Positions 1 through 11,250 of a stretch of DNA of 64,000 nt are shown here, piece after piece; within the stretch, counting starts at the first letter, position 1, and each line of letters starts with the position of its first letter. A program made the translations under genes and the position numbers. Under the pieces are notes generated by a model that worked only from the letters and a program-made list of their open reading frames with translations, was not told the origin of the DNA and did not search any database. The DNA is from Eudorina sp. 2006-703-Eu-15 (Eukaryota > Chlorophyta > Chlorophyceae > Chlamydomonadales > Volvocaceae). The stretch spans positions 62,001 to 126,000 of the forward strand of contig BDSI01000038.1 in NCBI GenBank assembly GCA_003117195.1, written 5' to 3'.

Positions 1-326
1 TGCCGATGCGACGACACTATACATGAGTATTAGGAATTAATCATTGCACGGTTTCCATATTTATGCTCCCTTGGTTGTTACTCGAGTATGTGAGGCCCCA
101 CGCCGCGACTTCATGGTGTTTGATGCAAATGACGAATTGACGCAGAATTCGAAGACGATCAGGTGGATGTTTTCGGCACAGGTGGCCTGTTTTGGACCAA
201 CATGTGCGCCGTTGGCCTCCCGGCGTGTTCCATGGCCCGCAGGTCAGCCCGATCAGTGGCATTCGCGCCCGGTCCAAGAGCACGGCAGCGGCGGCAGCTG
301 CGCCCGCTGCCCCGGCCCCAACGGCC
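1..326. other. 5' flank of the sulfurtransferase gene
   Basis: No complete gene is visible. The reading frame leading into the ATG at 327 is open on its 5' side and Ala/Ser-rich. A potential splice acceptor (cag followed by gtcagcc) lies at about 240-242, so an upstream exon with an organelle-targeting leader may enter here. This is inference; the leader start cannot be placed. Confidence 0.35.
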
Positions 327-3083
327 ATGGAGGGGCTCGTGACGGTCGACTGGCTCGCCGAAAGGTGCGGCATGGCACTCTCCACTAAAATCGGCACCCT
401 TCCCGGCAGTCCTGTCTCAACACTTGACCGCCGTACTGCCGTCACCGCGTACACAGATGACAAGGTGCACTGAATTCACCAACGTACCCACGTGGCTCCA
501 TCCACACTTCCACCAATCCTACCCGCGTCATTCCGTGCCGTACTCGCGCCTGCGGACGGGGCCCTGCTTCCCCCCGAACCCCCGCAGGCTCAACGACCCA
601 ACGGTTCGTGTGCTGGACGCCGCCTGGTACATGCCCGTACACCAGCGCAACAACCACGCCGACCACCGAGCCGTCCGCATCCCGGGGGCGCGCTTCTTCG
701 ACATCGATGGCATCGCCGCAGATGCCGCCTCCGCGAGGGGCCTGCCCCACATGCTGCCGTCGGAGCAGGTACGACACTACTGTACTGCCGTTGTCCGACC
801 CTGACTCACGTGTACGGCTGCGGCATGCAAAGCCTCCCCAGGGTTTCGTGTCGAACTAAAGTGTTGCCGAAGTGTCAACTGCGCTTCGGGGTGGCGGCTC
901 GGCCTCTCTCTGGCGGGGGACGTAGCGGTCCTACCTACTTCGTCAAAGGGTGTCTCCGGGCGACATCAGTTCTATGGAACGGTCGTATGCACGGTTTTAC
1001 ATACGGCATCTGACCCGTGGGACGGTGGCAATGCGCGGTCGCAGGGTTTTGCTGCCGCCATGGACGCGCTGGGCATCACCAATGACACCACGGTCGTACT
1101 GTACGACCACCTGGGCATCTTCTCTGCCCCGCGCGCCTGGTGGACGTTCAAGGTGTTCGGACACGACAAGTGAGAAGGGGGCTCCGCAGGAAGGGGGCAG
1201 GACGCGCGTGGATTGTCCGCGGAGGGGACCCGGAGCGGTGCCGTGTTGCAGTCTTGCAGGTGGCCAACAAGAACGAGCCTCTGGGGGCTGGGCCGTGCTG
1301 GGGCCGTGCTGGGGCCCGTGCCGCGGCCGCGAAGGGGATTCCGAATGCGGTGGGCCGTTATGGCGTGTTTGATCTGCTGCTTGGTTGGAGGTTGGAGGTT
1401 GGACGTTGGACGTTGGACGTTGGACGTTGGAGGTTGGAGGTATGCTGCCAAGCGGGAAACCTGCACCCTGGGAATGGGCCACCGACGATCAGCTGCTGCC
1501 TGTCCAACACACACCCCGCGAGAGACTGTCAGGGCTGCGCGAACTGTCCCCGCGGCCGCCGATCCTCGTATGATATGTCGTACGGCCAGCTCAGGGCCTC
1601 ATGCGGCTGGATTCCGGATACAAGCTGGGATGCTTCTGAATTTTTCTTGGACGCCCCCTCACGGGCTATCGGTAACCCCGCAGGGTGGCAGTGCTCCAGG
1701 GAGGACTGCCCGCTTGGCGCGCCAAGGGCCTGCCGGTGGAGACCGGCGACCCGCCCGCCGATGACGTCCTGTTCGCGGGCGGCCGGGCCTGCGCCTCGCC
1801 GCCCGCCTTGCCGCCCCGCTACAAGGCAGTGCTCGACAAGTCCAAGGTGCGTCGCTGAGCGGCTGCTGCGCAAGTAGGCGTCGGCGCCAGGCGGCCAGGG
1901 TAGGGTCGTCTGACACAGTCTGCGCAAGTCATCTAATCTTGTGGATCCAACACAGGCCCAAACCCCAACAAAATAATTCCATCCCTGTGGCGTGTCGGGC
2001 TGGAGAGGGTGCCGACACGGCCTCTCGTGGACGGAGCCTCGAAGCGCGCTCGGCACATAGCTCCGTATGCGCTCTGAATGGGCGCTCTGTACGACCTATA
2101 TGCCGTACACGGTCCGCACATGGGCGCAGGTCCGTACATTGGACGACATGCTGGCCAACATCAGCAGCCGCGCCGAGCAGGTCATGGATGCCCGCAGCGG
2201 CGGTCGGTTCGTGGGCACGGAGCCGGAGCCGCGGCCAGGGCTACGGGGCGGCCACATCCCAGGTGATGAATGGTTGTCTTGAGTTTATTGTTTTCGCTAT
2301 ATTTATGTATTCAGGTTTAGGTTTTGGGGTCGAAAGGTTCAAGGGTTTAAGATTTGTTTAAGATTTCGGGTCCAGGGTTTCGGGTTGGCCGGGTTGGCCG
2401 CTGCTGGGCGCGCATGCGTCGAAGCGGCGGGATCAACGCCGCCGTATGTGCTGCCGACCCGTGGGTCTTCCCAGGCATGGACATGCGCGTAGCGCGTTAC
2501 CCTGCCGTACCATCACATGTGCACAATGCGTGTTCCCGGGCTCCGTTGGGGCGCATTCCGCGCTACACACACACACACTGCGGGTTGCATTTCTAAGCAC
2601 ACACCCTGCGACTGCTGCCCGCCGGCCCCCCAGGCGCCCGCAGCCTGCCCTTCCCCACCCTGCTGGACGCGGGTGCCTACAAGCCCCGCGAGGCGCTGGA
2701 GGCGGCGTTCCGGTCCGCGGGGCTGGACCCCGACAAGCCGGTGGTGGGCAGCTGCGGCTCAGGGCTGACGGCTTGCATCCTGGCGCTGGCGCTGTACCAG
2801 GTCAACGGCAAGCTGGTGGGTGCAGGCTCGTGGGTGCAGGTTTTGGGCTCGGGTGCAGGTTTTGGGCTCGGGACCTCGGGTGAAGGTTGCTGGGAGGCAC
2901 CGACGTCCATCTCGTCACTCATGCCGCCTCACTACACACACACGTTCACATCAGACCGTGGCCAACCCCACCCCTGCCGGCCGGCCGCCCGCCAACCCCC
3001 AGGCCCCAGTGTACGACGGCTCATGGATGGAGTACGGCGCCCGTGACGACGTGCCTATCAGCACGGCAGCTGAAGACCCGTGA
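327..3083 (+). CDS. 3-mercaptopyruvate sulfurtransferase (two rhodanese domains), 7 exons
   Basis: Predicted to move sulfur from 3-mercaptopyruvate (or thiosulfate) to thiophilic acceptors such as cyanide or thioredoxin. Exons whose joins keep one frame: 327-364, 588-768, 1045-1169, 1684-1846, 2130-2262, 2634-2815, 3003-3083; all introns are GT-AG. The product from ATG 327 is 300 aa, close to bacterial SseA-type enzymes, plus a possible Ala-rich targeting leader upstream. Seen: the N-terminal rhodanese domain with [28 protein letters not shown] and [15 protein letters not shown]; the C-terminal domain with [17 protein letters not shown]; the active-site loop CGSGLTA with the catalytic Cys at codon 2753-2755 (about residue 254); and a terminal [17 protein letters not shown] block. 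The CGSG loop favours mercaptopyruvate over thiosulfate sulfurtransferase (usually CRKG). No frame damage is seen. The exact 5' end is unsure because in-frame sequence continues upstream of 327. Confidence 0.9.
1384..1441. repeat. short-period (GTTGGA/GTTGGAC) repeat in sulfurtransferase intron 3
   Basis: About eight degenerate units of gttggagg or gttggac in a row within the 1170-1683 intron. It is open in several frames only because it is a simple repeat. Confidence 0.8.
2295..2390 (+). repeat. degenerate telomere-like tract in sulfurtransferase intron 5
   Basis: G/T-rich run with ggtttagg, gggtttaag and agggtttcggg blocks, similar to degraded chlorophyte telomere repeats (TTTTAGGG or TTTAGGG). 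The units are imperfect and could instead be a G/T-rich intron. Confidence 0.4.
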
Positions 3084-3275
3084 AGTCCAGGCACGAAAGA
3101 CTAACGAAGCGCGTTGCTTGAGTGACCGTTGCGCGGATATCAGCAAAATGAAGGCGCGTGTGGCAGCGAAGAGCTGCCCGCAGCTACGGTACCAATCCGT
3201 GGGCTGGCTCGTGCCTGTCGTGCGGCTCCAGGGATTTGCTTCAGGGTGTGTTTGTGATCCTAATTATTGCTGTTT

Positions 3276-3320
3276 CTGTAGGGTTTTAAGGGTTAGGGTT
3301 TTAGGGGTTTAAGATTTAGG
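3276..3320 (+). repeat. interstitial telomere-like tract
   Basis: The sequence after the sulfurtransferase stop contains agggttttaagggttagggttttaggg-type blocks, including one exact TTTTAGGG unit. It is short and degenerate, so it may be an old repair scar or chance. Confidence 0.5.
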
Positions 3321-4603
3321 TAACCATAGACGGTTACCCGTTGGGAACCGCCCCGGCCGCCACCAGGGCGGTCCAACGGGCGCAGGCAGATTGTGGTTGC
3401 GGGTTTACCGCGCTGCGGGCAAGGCGGCTTGGCGGCGGCAGTGAGGACAGCACGAGGCAGCCGTCGAGGGCCAGCAGGCGGACCCCCTCTCATGCGGCAG
3501 ACGGGGCGCGCCCGCACACCCTCCCTCCCTCCCTCGACCCCAGAGCAACAGGGTCCATCCGCTCGCGCGCGCGCCTCCTCCATGGAGGGGAGAATCCGGG
3601 CTGGTGGTCGTACATTCACGCGCACCCGATGGGGCTGCTGGGCGGTGCGAGTGTATCTGCACAACGCTCCCTTCATTGTAGTTCTGGTAGGTGTATGTAC
3701 CGGCGCAGCCGCCACACCGACCCGCCGGACTGAGGGTGGAAGCCACCTGGAAGCCAGCCAGGCCGGGTTTATTTCCTTTTTTCAATTAACCTCCGAGACG
3801 CCAGCACCGGCCCCGGGCGACCGCTACTCAGCTTGCCGGCAGGTGATGAACGAGCGAGTGCGAGCGCGTCCAGGCAAGCAGCCACATGCACGGCCGACAC
3901 CTCCCAAGCTAAGGCCGCCCAGAGCTCCCCGTAGCCGAAGGATCCCCCGGAGGACGCGACGCCCGAGCTCCAGCGTGCACCCCCACACAACGCGGAGAGA
4001 GGGCGCCTCATCCCGCTGTCGCGCCGCGGCGAGGGAGGGGAGTCCGGACTGCTGAAGCGGCGGTTCAGCAGCCCCGGATGGTGGCGTGTGGTTGTGAGGC
4101 CCCGCAGTGAGATCAGGAGGGGCAAGTGGGCTTCCAGGCATCGCCCATCGGTCGCCACTTCATCACAGCGCAGCGTAGTGACCAGTACTGACGGTTCTGC
4201 CGATATCATCAGCCCTCACCAGCTCAGGGATGGACGGAAGGGGGGGCATGACCCGAGACTCTGTCTTCTTAACGTCCGATACAGCAGGCAGTACATAAGT
4301 TGAGTGAGAGCGGCATTCGAGCAATCAAGTCGATCTTGATGCACTCATGGTAAATGTTGAAGTCTAATATCGTCCACATGCATACAGAAGCAGAAGGTTA
4401 CGAGAATAAACCGCCGTGTGACAGTTTTAAGGCACGGTTTCAGGCAACCGCCGAACCTCTCTCTCCTAAACCTCCGAATTTCTATAAACGTATTTGAGAA
4501 AACGACGAGTTATGGATGCACTTGATTTTCAGAGGGTAGACGAATCCTTCGGTTTGCTCGGGAAAGTACAATCTTCCACAGCTGCAATTGCATTCGTGGC
4601 ATT
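3321..4603. other. no gene recognised
   Basis: Open frames exist on both strands (for example 3393-4055 + and 3769-4209 -), but they are Arg/Pro-rich, overlap each other and show no recognisable domain, as expected from GC-rich non-coding DNA. An exon of an unrecognised gene cannot be excluded. Confidence 0.5.
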
Positions 4604-5154
4604 TTGCATAAATCAGACGGTGTTGAGAAACGGGGGCGGCCAGGCCAGGCCAACGCTCATTCCCGCGTTGGAGTGCGGCAATGCTCGGACTCTGCTCAGG
4701 ATGCAAATGCTGTAGCCCGAGGACCTGATGAGGCTCTGGAACCGCAGGTGCAGTTTGTGCGTGGGCAGCTGCAGGATCAGGATGGGCAGTGGTAGCTTTC
4801 GCATGAGCGGCGGCAGCAGATGAACCAGTTGTTGCTGGATCTGCAGGCGGACGTGCAGTGGCTGTTGCAACAACAGCAGCAGTTCATTGCCAACCAGCCT
4901 CCCTTTCGGGAGGCAGCCGCTCGGGCCCACAACTGGGTGGCGCGTCCCATCTGCTGGCAATGCCCATAGTTGCGCAGGGCCCGCAGCGTGGCCAGATCCC
5001 CGCTCAGTTTCCTGCCACGCGCACCGCATTCAACGCGCTTACCTGCGAGGAGCTGGTGGACCTGCTGCAGGCCTACCACCTGGAGCCAGACGTGTCCACC
5101 ATGGGGCAGCGCAGGCAGCTGGCGGAACACATCGGACTGCTGTTGCTGTCATAG
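4604..5154 (+). pseudogene. decayed coiled-coil / SAP-like gene fragment
   Basis: In one frame (4604-4951) the translation is a Gln-rich coiled coil (RRQQMNQLLLDLQADVQWL, then a QQQQQF run) broken by a stop at about 4793-4795. In the next frame (to 5154) it continues as TAFNALTCEELVDLLQAY and GQRRQLAEHIG, a helix-turn-helix pattern reminiscent of a SAP-type module. The frame change and stop suggest a pseudogene, possibly transposon-derived. A second copy of its 3' part lies inverted at 5233-5391. The family is not recognised. Confidence 0.4.
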
Positions 5155-5391
5155 TAGCCTCACTCGTCATAGCAGCCTCACTCGTCATAGCAGCCTCACT
5201 CGGCGAGGCTGCGATATATGACAGTGAAACCTCGCCAGCTGCCTGCGCAGCCCCATCGTGGACACGTCTGGCTGCAGGTGGTAGGCCTGCAGCAACTCCA
5301 CCAGCTCCTCGCCGCGTCGCCGGTAAGCGTGTTGGATGCGGATTGCGTGTCATGAAACAAAGCTGGGGTCTGGCCACGCTGCGGTTCCAGC
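4978..5391. repeat. inverted duplication with about 150-bp arms
   Basis: The arm at 4978-5128 (gcccgcagcgtggccag ... gcaggcagctggcg) reappears reverse-complemented at 5233-5391 with scattered mismatches. The spacer (about 5150-5205) has three copies of an 18-base cctcactcgtcatagcag unit. Read by eye; identity looks around 80 to 85 percent. Confidence 0.75.
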
Positions 5392-5540
5392 AGGGCAAGT
5401 ACGGTACCATATATCGTACTCCATATATGGGACGTGGGTATGGGACGTGGGTATGGGACTTGGGACAGGTTTGTGCGTTCTTAAGAGGCCTCCTGGACGT
5501 GTGTGTGCTGGGCTCGGCCATGATTCCTATTGCGATGCGG

Positions 5541-5650
5541 GCTGTAAAATACAGGCTTTGTGATACAGGCTGTGCGATAGGGGCTGTGCTGTACGGGCTG
5601 TGTGGTGCGGGATGTGCGTTAGGGGTTGTGTGATACGGGCTGTACGGCAC
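5541..5650 (+). repeat. degenerate (GGGCTGTGYGRTA)n tandem repeat
   Basis: Successive units of roughly 15-18 bases built on gggctgtg with gatac or gtacg linkers. No coding meaning is apparent. Confidence 0.6.
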
Positions 5651-8220
5651 GGATAGTACTGTGTGCGTCGTATGTGTGGAAGGTAGCTTTAGTCGCAGTG
5701 ACGCAGTGAGGAGCTGTTCCTGAGGGCCGTACGGGGCCGTGCCGATCAGCCGACCCCCTCTCGCTCCCGTACATCGTTACATGGCATACCAGACGACCCC
5801 TCTGACAAGGCACACCGTCCGTTGGCGGCGAGGGCGCGGATGAGCACAAGGCGCATGTAAGACCTCCTTGGTTCGGTGCGTGAAGTGTAACATACACCAC
5901 GTTCCCCACCACACATACACACTTTACCGCACACACGGACCAGACCCCTCGCTAAACGCACTCAACTGAGTACGGCATGTCGGCATCCCCGAGTACGGCA
6001 GCTGGAAGTACGGCAACTGGCTTCGAGACAGTCATCTTCGCAGCACCCGTCATCGTCAACCGGCCCAGCAGCCGGGTGGGGCATTTCTGGAGACGCTTCA
6101 TAAACACGGCTCGACTCGTCGCCAACCAAGGCTCCTCTAGACAAGCTTGCATCATTTTGCCTGCCTCTGCCGCCAGCCACCAGCCGCACCCGTCGTGATG
6201 CCGAACCGTGATGTCACGCACATGCAGGGTTCAAAAGAAACACAAGATAGAAGCCCAGAACTAACAAACAGGACGAATCGGGACGAATCCAAAACGTACA
6301 CTTTGACGGAGAAGAATGCTTGAAGGGTCCACGCTGCACTTCTGCTAGCGTCCGGAACCCGGTTACAAACGGTCACCGCGGTACATACAACCATCGATCG
6401 CCTCAAGATCTGAGTCACAGGCAACCAAGTCGCCCTGCAGCACGCAGGCGGCGCGATACACTTCGAAACCGTGCGCCATCCCAAATTCCCAACAGAACAG
6501 TGCTAGCTAGCCTGTAGCGCCCGGCTGCGCGCTTGTCCGTCCGTCCGCTGCGGCGGGGAGAGGCGGCGGGGAACGACAAACCGTCTGCAGCCTCTTTGTG
6601 CGCTCGTAATGATCACAACCTCGTGGAAACGCGACCAGGTACCAAAGACGGAGTATCGTACACAACCGTGGGTGTACGGTGCCGCCGTACATCAGTTATA
6701 TATATATATATATATATATCTGAGGGAGATCTATCCCCCGCTGCTGAGTGCGACCAGGCCTCCTTTGGCACCTGTACGGCAGTTCTTCGCTAAGGCATCT
6801 ATCAGTACGACAAGAAAGTGAAGCCAGGAAGGTCAAATTAATGCAGACTTGCTTGGCCCATATAACTGCGTGGCTACTGCTGGCCTTATTTAAGCACAAA
6901 TAAACAGCAAGAAGCAGCCCATTCAGCAGGCCCGCTAGTGCAGCGCTTCCCTACAGTGTTATTCAACCGGCACAAGGTGGACCACAAGATGGACGTACGT
7001 AAGTGATAACAAAAGAGTTCTCTGAGACCAACATCAAGTTCTCCGTCCGCCCCTGTTCCCCCCGGCGGCACCCCGGCCTCCCGGGGCAGGGAACAGCCCG
7101 AGCCCGCCGCCGCTCGGGACCCCAACAACGACGCTAAACACCGAACGACCGAATGGATTTAGATGCATGGTCGGGTTTGTGTACGCGAAGCAGGTGGTCG
7201 AAGGGATCAGCAGCGGCACGGCCGGGGTCCCGCCGGATAGGATCTAATCGAGTGTTGTATCATGCCTTATCAGAAAAGGACCAGCTGGCAGATGCCTTCC
7301 AGTGATATCTCATGATACTTATCCAGGATCGTTATACACTACATCGAGCGATAGATGTGGCGCTGGGGCCGACGCACGTAATAAACTAATATCTCCGTCG
7401 CCACGACGACGACGACGGCGCTGCAATCAAACTACAGCACCCACTTCCCACGCACGCACGCCTGACGAACAGCCCCCGCACCAGCGGGGGCCCTGCGCCT
7501 ACTGCCATTGCCCCGGCCGCCGCGCGCCGCCGCCGTAGAAGCAGTCGCAGCGAGCAGCAGCACCAGAAGCAACACGCACGGTTGCTTCTGCTAGCTTCTT
7601 CTTCCGCTTCTGCGGCGGCGGCGGCGGCGGCGGCGGCGGGGGACCCCAGCAGGAAAACCCCAAGAAGAAAATGATGCATGGCTTATTAACGACACCAGCA
7701 GGGCCGCCATCCGGCAGCACATCCGGAGGGTACGTCGTGACGAGCTAGGTGACGCGGAACTGATGACGAACGAACCAGACAGCCGGCGGCGGCCGACGGA
7801 AAACCTAACATACGTATGTAGTACGATGGACGGGCGAGCTGCACCACCCAGCAACCGAGCGACCAGGTACGTAACAACCAAGTAATTAGACAACTATAAG
7901 CAAGGTAACTGGCTATCTAGCATCAACCAGGATCAACTAGATAATAACTAGATAATGATCTGTAGATAGATACACGCACAGCCAGCAAGGAAAAGACAAA
8001 GAGGGGCAGCAGCCTGCTGACACATGCAGCAAGGCGATTGATGAAGTAGGGCTGGATTGCTGCATACATGCACGCATCACACGACTGAGCCTGCCAATCC
8101 CCATAAATAAAGTTTCGTGGTTCTACGAAGGTGCATGGATCGATCCCTGGGTCCGTCCGTCCGTCCTCGACTGCCGGCGGATGGATATCGGCAAGTACTT
8201 CCAGTGGTGCGCATAAGCAG
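5651..8220. other. no gene recognised; simple repeats
   Basis: No recognisable protein in any frame. Contains a (TA)n run at 6697-6719 and a (GCG)n run at about 7615-7639. Frames such as 7591-7893 (-) are low complexity. AT-richer patches (6830-7000, 7860-7960) look intergenic. Confidence 0.5.
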
Positions 8221-8224
8221 CAGT

Positions 8225-8335
8225 AAGGAAACGGCCCCAGAAGTGGGCTCGGTGCGCGCACCGAAAAATGACGCGGTTTCTGGGCTCGGTGCGCGCACCG
8301 ATCCGTGCGCGCACCGAGCCAAGTTTTACGGATGT
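8225..8335 (+). repeat. left terminal inverted repeat of the PHD-Ulp1 element
   Basis: Matches the reverse complement of 11165-11269 with only a few differences, including two copies of the palindromic CGGTGCGCGCACCG core. Confidence 0.8.
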
Positions 8336-8800
8336 GTGTCGTGCCCGCACTAGCATCTACAAATTAAAAAAATGTAATATATTGGCACTAAGAATGAAGA
8401 TTCCACAGGTGCCTCCCAACAGGCACCGGGATCCGGCCGTTGGGGGCAGGAGGCCACAAAGCACGGCTCGGTGCGCGCACTGATCCGTGCGCGCACTGAG
8501 CCCAGTTGCACGGATGTGTGTCGTGCCCGCACCTGTCTCCATAGATATGTAAATGTTGTAATGGCCATGAGATGGACGATTCCCGCAGATCGCTTCCAAC
8601 AGGCACCGGATGGGGGTGGGAGGTTACAAAACACGGCTGGGTGCGCGCACCGACCCAGCCCAGATTCATGGATCTGTGTCGCTGTCGCAGTAGTGCCCAC
8701 AGATGCGGAAACCAGCAATAGCACTGAGAAATGTCAGTCACGGGCAGATGCTGAGAAGAGGCCCGCCGCTGGCAGGAGGCCACAAAACACGGCTGGGTGC
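8240..8800. repeat. left subterminal array of GC hairpin repeats
   Basis: Units of about 170-190 bp contain GGCTCGGTGCGCGCACCGA-type hairpins (about 8247-8265, 8282-8320, 8464-8501, 8638-8653) separated by related text: cggatgtgtgtcgtgcccgcac at 8329 and 8511, caacaggcaccgg at 8416 and 8598, ggaggccacaaaacacggct at 8448, 8620 and 8772. Each hairpin can fold because the half-unit CGGTGCGCGCACCG is itself a palindrome. Confidence 0.75.
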
Positions 8801-8807
8801 GAGGGAC

Positions 8808-10829
8808 CTCCAGACTCCACTCCCCCGCCTCCCACCGGGCGTCATGTCGGTACCGGGCCTCGTCAATTATCCAGTCGCGGAGGTGGGTAGCAACAGCCAG
8901 CTGGTCGCCCTGCAAACGTTTCGAAATGATGTCAATAGGGCCGTGATAGTGCGGACACGGAGCAAACCAGCGTATGGATGACTCACGTGAAGCGAGTCGT
9001 ACACGCGAACCACCTTGTTGGCGATGTCAATCACGCCGCACACCCAGTGGCCTCCAGACTTGCGGGCGTGGATGTCCCCTGATGGGCCGGGAATAAAAAC
9101 CGGCACGACGACCAGGTCCACGCCCATAATTCCGTCCTGGTAGCCCTTCTGCGAAGAGCATTCAGACATGGGGGCAGGTATTTCCAAGCGGTACATGGGT
9201 AGCATTGGTCCAGCAGAACCGTCGACATGAACCTTACCAGCCCACTGGCGCGCAAGCGACTTGGCATCGTCCAGCGCTCCACGCTTTTATAGCTGTACGC
9301 CCTCTTATCCTCGTACAGAAAGCCGTAGAAGTTAGACTGCATGTAGCAAACCTTTGGGGCCGAACCCAAAGACCGAAGCCTGGTATCCCGTGCCTGTGTA
9401 CAACAAACGCGACGTTACATGCCGTTAGAAAACGCCCGTTCCTGTGACGACACAAAACGCCCGTCCCCATGATATAATAATGTCCATCACTGTCGCCAGA
9501 CAGCGTCCACGCCGTACCGTCCTCGCGGTTCCAGTCCCTGTCCCCGTCCAGCAAACTAGCCCCGCCTTTCTAAAAACCCCACCTGGAGGAGGTACATGAA
9601 GAGATCGACAGCGTCGTCAGAAACCATGCAGCCCGGCGTCATGGATGCTACAACCACCGCGTCAAGGTCCTCGATGTCCATGACCAACTGCCAGACGTAC
9701 TCCATATCAGGTTCGTTGACTTCCGTTACAGATACTGAATGCGGCCGTTTTCCCGCTTGCTTCTTGGCGGGCTGGACGCTGATGCTTGGCCCCGGAACAG
9801 CCATGGCGCTGTCCGGCAGTGAGCTTTCCTCGGGAATGACAGGGAGAAGCGGAGAACGCTTGGCCCAGCTAGAGTAGCAGGGGCCACCAATGGCGAATCC
9901 GTCGGAGAGCAAGGAAGTGCCATGGGGTCCAGCGAGAGGCAGCTCGGGCAGTACCAGTCGCCCTCGGGTGCGTACGGAAGTATTCCCAAACAAAACGTGT
10001 GGTGTCCAGTATTGCACCGGTCACACAACAACATGAAAGCCCCGGCGTCTGGTCGTAGACAAGTCGCACACGACAAGGAGGGAAGTGAAGGGCCTTGCGT
10101 GATGGGATTCAGAAGACCACTGGTCTGGTACGCTTCTCCAAAGCATCGTGACTCCCGTCGCCTTCTCTGACTTTTGGTGCACCCCGGGTTGGGCACCGAC
10201 GCCGACAGGCCCAAGATATCCTTACCACACTGTTCGATGGTGGCCTGCGCGACCCCAAGAGGCATGGTCGGATCGGACGAGGGAGGTGGTGGTGGGGGAA
10301 GGTGTGGCGGCGGCCCTGCTGAAGGCGCGGTGCTGTTGCTCAAGGGCTGCTGGTCCCTCGCCGGGGCGGGGCAAGTGGCAGGCGGAGGCGGAGGTGCTGC
10401 GGCGCGGCAGCCCGCAGGAGGTGGCGTCGGCCCTGCTGAAGGCGCGGTGCTGTTGCTCAAGGACTGCTGGTCCAGCGCCGGGGCGGGGCAAGTGGCAGGC
10501 GGAGGCGGAGGTGCTGCAGCGCGGCAGCCCGCAGGAGGTGGCGTCGGCCCTGCTGAAGGCGCAGTGCTGTTGCTCAAGGGCTGCTGGTCCAGCGCCGGGG
10601 CGGGGCAAGTGGCAGGCGGAGGCGGAGGTGCTGCGGCGCGGCAGCCCGCAGGAGGTGGCGGCGGCCCTGCTGAAGGCGCAGTGCTGTTGCTCACCGAGCC
10701 GTATCTTTTGGCCTCCTGCTCCGAGCGGCAGAATCGAGGATTAGCACTGAGCACAGGCTCAAAGGCACCCGCTGACATGTAAGCAGGTGCCTTTGAGCCT
10801 GTGCTCAGTGCTAATCCTCGATTCCGCAT
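8808..10829 (-). CDS. PHD-finger / Ulp1-like (C48) protease, transposon-borne, 3' end missing
   Basis: Ulp1/C48 enzymes cleave SUMO or related conjugates; PHD fingers read histone tails. Exons supported by splice sites and frame: about 10829-9583, 9393-9238, 9148-8987, 8909-8808. The first exon encodes three full and one partial copies of a 39-aa Pro/Ala repeat, then a Cys4-His-Cys3 PHD finger (CATC, CDRC, HHTFC, CPSC; about 9930-10070). A frame change near 9850-9870 without a clear intron suggests a 1-nt indel. Downstream come the Ulp1 parts DAVVVASM, YSYKSVERW, DLVVVPVF, then GGHWVCGVID (catalytic His codon 9047-9049) and VYDSL (Asp 8996-8998). The exon that should carry the Gln...Cys of the active site is not found; hairpin repeats and the TIR follow instead. 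Both candidate ATGs (10829, 10778) lie in a 39-bp palindrome. Probably catalytically dead if expressed. Confidence 0.7.
10314..10710 (-). repeat. 117-bp tandem repeat in PHD-Ulp1 coding sequence
   Basis: Copies begin at 10314, 10431, 10548 and 10665 on the + strand, an exact 117-bp period, keeping frame and giving three full and one partial 39-aa units (STAPSAGPTPPPAGCRAAA followed by a Pro run). Confidence 0.9.
10731..10824. repeat. perfect 39-bp palindrome with 16-base loop
   Basis: 10731-10769 (gaatcgaggattagcactga ... caaaggcacc) is exactly reverse-complementary to 10786-10824. It overlaps the candidate start codons of the PHD-Ulp1 gene. Confidence 0.95.
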
Positions 10830-10870
10830 CTGTACAAACGAGTGCGGACACGAGGCGGATTCCGTGAAAC

Positions 10871-11250
10871 AGGGCTCGGTGCGCGCACCGATCGGTGCGC
10901 GCACCGAGCCTAGCTTTGTGGCTACCTGCCCCAAGCGGCCCTATACTTCTCGGCGCCTGTCATTATGCTGTAATTGATAGTTTCCGCTCCTAGAGAGGCT
11001 AGTGGCGTAGATTCGTGAAACAGGGCTCGGTGCGCGCACCGATGGGTGCGCGCACCGAGCCTGGCTTTGTGGCTACCTGCCCCAAGCGGCCCTAGACTTC
11101 TCGGCGCCTGTCATTATGCTGTAAATGATACTTTCCGCACCTCGAGAGACTAGTGGCGTAGATCCGTGAAACTTGGCTCGGTGCGCGCACCGTTCAGTGC
11201 GCGCACCGAGCCCAGAAACCGCGTCATTTTCGGTGCGCGCACCGAGCCCA
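10871..11250. repeat. right subterminal hairpin array, about 150-bp period
   Basis: Three units start at about 10871, 11025 and 11175. Each is a GGCTCGGTGCGCGCACCGA hairpin followed by gctttgtggctacctgcccc, ttctcggcgcctgtcattat and gactagtggcgtagat. The last unit merges into the right TIR. Confidence 0.8.

Noticed and set aside
192..326. Start of the sulfurtransferase at 192
   Set aside because: The codon at 192 is TTG; the first in-frame ATG is 327, and a splice acceptor upstream is equally possible.
3393..4209. Frames of 140-220 codons on both strands
   Set aside because: Arg/Pro/Ser-rich with no domain; indistinguishable from chance in GC-rich DNA.
10148..10782. + strand frames over the 117-bp repeat
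   Set aside because: The - strand frame joins the PHD finger and Ulp1 parts; the + frames are repeat-driven shadows.
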